From CAYGLV01 sp964351025 (GTDB taxonomy: Bacteria > Actinomycetota > Thermoleophilia > Gaiellales > Gaiellaceae): a stretch of 7,055 nt of DNA. Below are positions 5,371 to 7,055 of the stretch, one piece after another; positions within the stretch are counted from its first letter, which is position 1; each line of letters starts with the position of its first letter. The stretch covers positions 1 through 7,055 of the forward strand of contig CAYGLV010000086.1 of assembly GCA_964351025.1 (NCBI GenBank), in the 5' to 3' direction. Below the pieces are notes generated by a model. The model saw only the letters and a list, made by a program, of their open reading frames with translations. It was not told where the DNA came from and ran no database searches. Both the position numbers and the translations under genes were made by a program.

Positions 5371-7021
5371 GCACGCGCTCGTCGCCGACCCGACGCGTGA
5401 GCCCATCGGCGTCGAAGCGCTCGAGCAGGAGCTGCGCGTCGCGGCGGCCGGTGCCGGCGAGGTCGCGGAAGCGCGCGAGCGCGATCCGGCCCGCGGCCTC
5501 GCACTCGCCGACGAGAGCCGCGCGCGCGTCCTCGTAGGCCGCCCGCGAGACGGCGTAGCCGTCGCCGAGCCGGACGAGCCGGCCCGCCTCCTCGAGAAAG
5601 CGGGCGAGCTCGCGATCCTCCACCTTCGTCGCGGCGGCGCCGGCCGCTGCGAGGCGGCGCTCGAGCTCCTCCGCTGCGGCGGCGCGGTCGCCGAGCGAGG
5701 CGGCCGCCCCGGGGAGGTAGATCCGCGCCCCGCGCAACTCGACGCCGAGCAGCGGGAGAACCTCTCGCACCCACGGGGCGGCAGGCGGGGGCAGGCCCGG
5801 GTCGAGCGGGTCGGCCACAGCGAGCCGCGCGTGCAGGCCCGCCCGGAACTCCTCCAGCCAGGCGGAGGCGAACACCCAATCGCCAGCCCGCTCCAGGCCG
5901 TCCGGCTCGCCGTCGAGCAGGTGGCGGAGCGCCGCGAGACGGACGGGCGCATGCACGAGGCCGGCGACATCGCCCCGCTCGAGCCGTTCGAAGCGAGCGG
6001 AGTCCGAGTGGCGCGGCGGCGCGGGGTCGAGCACGCGGCCGCCGCCGACCGTCGTAGAGGTCCGCAGAACGACCCGGTCGCCCCTCGCGGCCACCACCGG
6101 CGCCGCGAGGCGGAGCTGCGCCCACCGCTCGCCCGCGCGCGCCACGCGGGCGAGAACCGCCACCGTCCCGTGATGGACGGTCACCTGGGCCGGCACCTCT
6201 GCCGTCGCCTCGAGCACGACGTCGAGCCGGTAGCTCACCGGATAGGCGCCTGGCTCGACGAGAACGTCGCCGCGACGCACGGCCGTGCGCTCGACACCGG
6301 GGAGGCTCACGGCGACCCGCTGGCCCGCCTCGGCCCGCTCGACGGGCTCGTCATGCACCTGCACGCTGCGCACCCGCACCTCGAGCCCTCGCGGCTCGGC
6401 GCGGAGCACGTCGCCCTCGCCCAGCGAGCCGGCCCAGAGCGTGCCCGTGATCACAGTGCCGATCCCCCGCAGCGTGAAGGACCGGTCGACGTGGAGCCGC
6501 GTCGCGCCGGCGCGCGGCGCCCGCTCGACCCGGCCCGCGGCGCGCGCGAGCGCAGCGCGCAGCTCGTCGAGGCCCGCGCCGGTCTTCGCGCTGACCGCCA
6601 GCACCTCCGCGTCCGGCACCAGCTCTCGCGCCTCGTCGAGTGCCAGCTCGAGGATCTCGTCGTCCACGGCGTCGGCCTTGGTAACCGCGACGACCCCGTG
6701 CTCGACGCCCAGCAGGCGGAGGATCGCGAGGTGCTCGTGGGTCTGTGGGCGTGCCCCCTCGCCGGCGTCGATCACGAGCAGGAAGAGGTCGATGCCGGTG
6801 GCACCGGCGACCATCGTGCGCACGAAGCGCTCGTGGCCGGGGACGTCGATCAGCGAGAGCCGGTTACCGTCGGGGAGGTCGAGCGGCGCGTAGCCGAGCT
6901 CGATCGAGATCCCGCGCTTGCGCTCCTCCGGCAAACGGTCCGTGTCCTTGCCGGTGAGGGCGCGGACGAGCCACGTCTTGCCGTGGTCGATGTGGCCGGC
7001 CGTTCCGAGCGTGAGGCTCAC
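5348..7021 (-). CDS. selB: Selenocysteine-specific elongation factor SelB
   Basis: A 557-residue translational GTPase that carries selenocysteinyl-tRNA to the ribosome and recognises the SECIS hairpin of selenoprotein mRNA. The G domain shows GHIDHGKT at 9-16, the switch I block RKRGISIELGYAPL at 34-47 that is typical of SelB rather than EF-Tu, DVPGHE at 59-64, TKAD at 114-117 and SAKTG at 144-148. The barrel domain II starts around the block DRSFTLRGIGTVITGTLWAG. The last 200 or so residues are winged-helix repeats; the final one (FRDLAGTGRRDAQLLLERFD, then GLTRRVGDERVLRR) is the characteristic SelB mRNA-binding module. The protein is somewhat shorter than the 614-residue E. coli SelB, with the difference in the C-terminal part. 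The start is GTG at 7019-7021, with GAGGGG five bases upstream. The stop lies inside the convergent kinase gene. No tRNA-Sec, selA or selD is visible within the window. Confidence 0.95.
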   Translation of the reverse strand: MSLTLGTAGHIDHGKTWLVRALTGKDTDRLPEERKRGISIELGYAPLDLPDGNRLSLIDVPGHERFVRTMVAGATGIDLFLLVIDAGEGARPQTHEHLAILRLLGVEHGVVAVTKADAVDDEILELALDEARELVPDAEVLAVSAKTGAGLDELRAALARAAGRVERAPRAGATRLHVDRSFTLRGIGTVITGTLWAGSLGEGDVLRAEPRGLEVRVRSVQVHDEPVERAEAGQRVAVSLPGVERTAVRRGDVLVEPGAYPVSYRLDVVLEATAEVPAQVTVHHGTVAVLARVARAGERWAQLRLAAPVVAARGDRVVLRTSTTVGGGRVLDPAPPRHSDSARFERLERGDVAGLVHAPVRLAALRHLLDGEPDGLERAGDWVFASAWLEEFRAGLHARLAVADPLDPGLPPPAAPWVREVLPLLGVELRGARIYLPGAAASLGDRAAAAEELERRLAAAGAAATKVEDRELARFLEEAGRLVRLGDGYAVSRAAYEDARAALVGECEAAGRIALARFRDLAGTGRRDAQLLLERFDADGLTRRVGDERVLRRAART

Positions 7022-7055
7022 GCGCGCCCCTCGCCGGCGTCGGCTCCCGCCGGGC
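7018..7055 (-). CDS. Possible 3' tail of an upstream gene, perhaps selA
   Basis: On the minus strand a frame open from the window edge ends PAGADAGEGRA and then TGA at 7018-7020. The TGA shares bases with the selB start codon as GTGA. A four-base overlap of this kind is typical of translationally coupled genes in an operon, and selA is often directly upstream of selB. Eleven residues give no homology, so identity as selA is guesswork from gene order, and the frame may be chance. Confidence 0.3.
   Translation of the reverse strand, partial: PAGADAGEGRA
7027..7032 (-). promoter_or_regulatory. Ribosome binding site of selB
   Basis: GAGGGG on the minus strand is followed by five bases and the GTG start of selB. 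It supports the GTG start, which also places the G-domain P-loop at its usual distance from the N terminus. Confidence 0.55.

Noticed and set aside
4318..5970. A 550-codon open frame on the minus strand across the kinase and selB 3' ends
   Set aside because: Its product is low-complexity (Ser, Arg, Ala, then Glu, Arg, Ala) with no motif, while the kinase and SelB in the overlapping frames have complete catalytic motifs.

Overview
The window is about 7 kb of very GC-rich, densely coding DNA. It carries six complete genes and a possible sliver of a seventh. GC-rich third codon positions, long antisense shadow frames, promoters that look leaderless and an actinobacterial-looking SelB suggest a high-GC Gram-positive bacterium. 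A deep actinobacterial lineage such as Thermoleophilia is my guess, but it rests on style rather than a marker gene. I see no insertion sequence, phage gene, CRISPR array, rRNA or tRNA, so this reads as ordinary chromosome.

Layout. Left part, minus strand: a HhH-GPD DNA glycosylase (697-1617) is followed 40 bases downstream by a small membrane protein with a C-terminal DM13 domain (36-656). Divergent from the glycosylase, on the plus strand, is a nitrilase-type carbon-nitrogen hydrolase (1649-2572). Only 31 bases separate the two start codons, and each has a TANNNT hexamer exactly 7 bases upstream. This looks like a back-to-back pair of leaderless promoters. Middle, plus strand: after a 184-base gap containing a hairpin and three palindromes comes a PAS-LuxR one-component regulator (2757-3353). 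After a further 91-base gap comes a soluble hybrid histidine kinase with PAS-PAS-HisKA-HATPase-receiver order (3445-5370). Right part, minus strand: selB, the selenocysteine-specific elongation factor (5348-7021), converges on the kinase and overlaps its 3' end by 23 bases. A frame ending in a GTGA overlap with the selB start may be the tail of an upstream gene, plausibly selA.

Function. The genes do not form one pathway. The DNA glycosylase is a base-excision repair enzyme and the nitrilase a small-molecule hydrolase. The PAS-LuxR protein and the hybrid kinase form a signalling neighbourhood. The regulator has no receiver domain and the kinase has no output domain or separate response regulator here, so they are not an obvious cognate pair. 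SelB implies that the organism decodes some UGA codons as selenocysteine, although no selenoprotein or tRNA-Sec is visible here.

I do not see a clearly new multi-gene system. The best items for a second look are the symmetric divergent leaderless promoter, the evenly spaced palindromes before the PAS-LuxR gene, the cysteine cluster in that regulator's PAS domain, and a FixL-like histidine in the kinase's first PAS domain.
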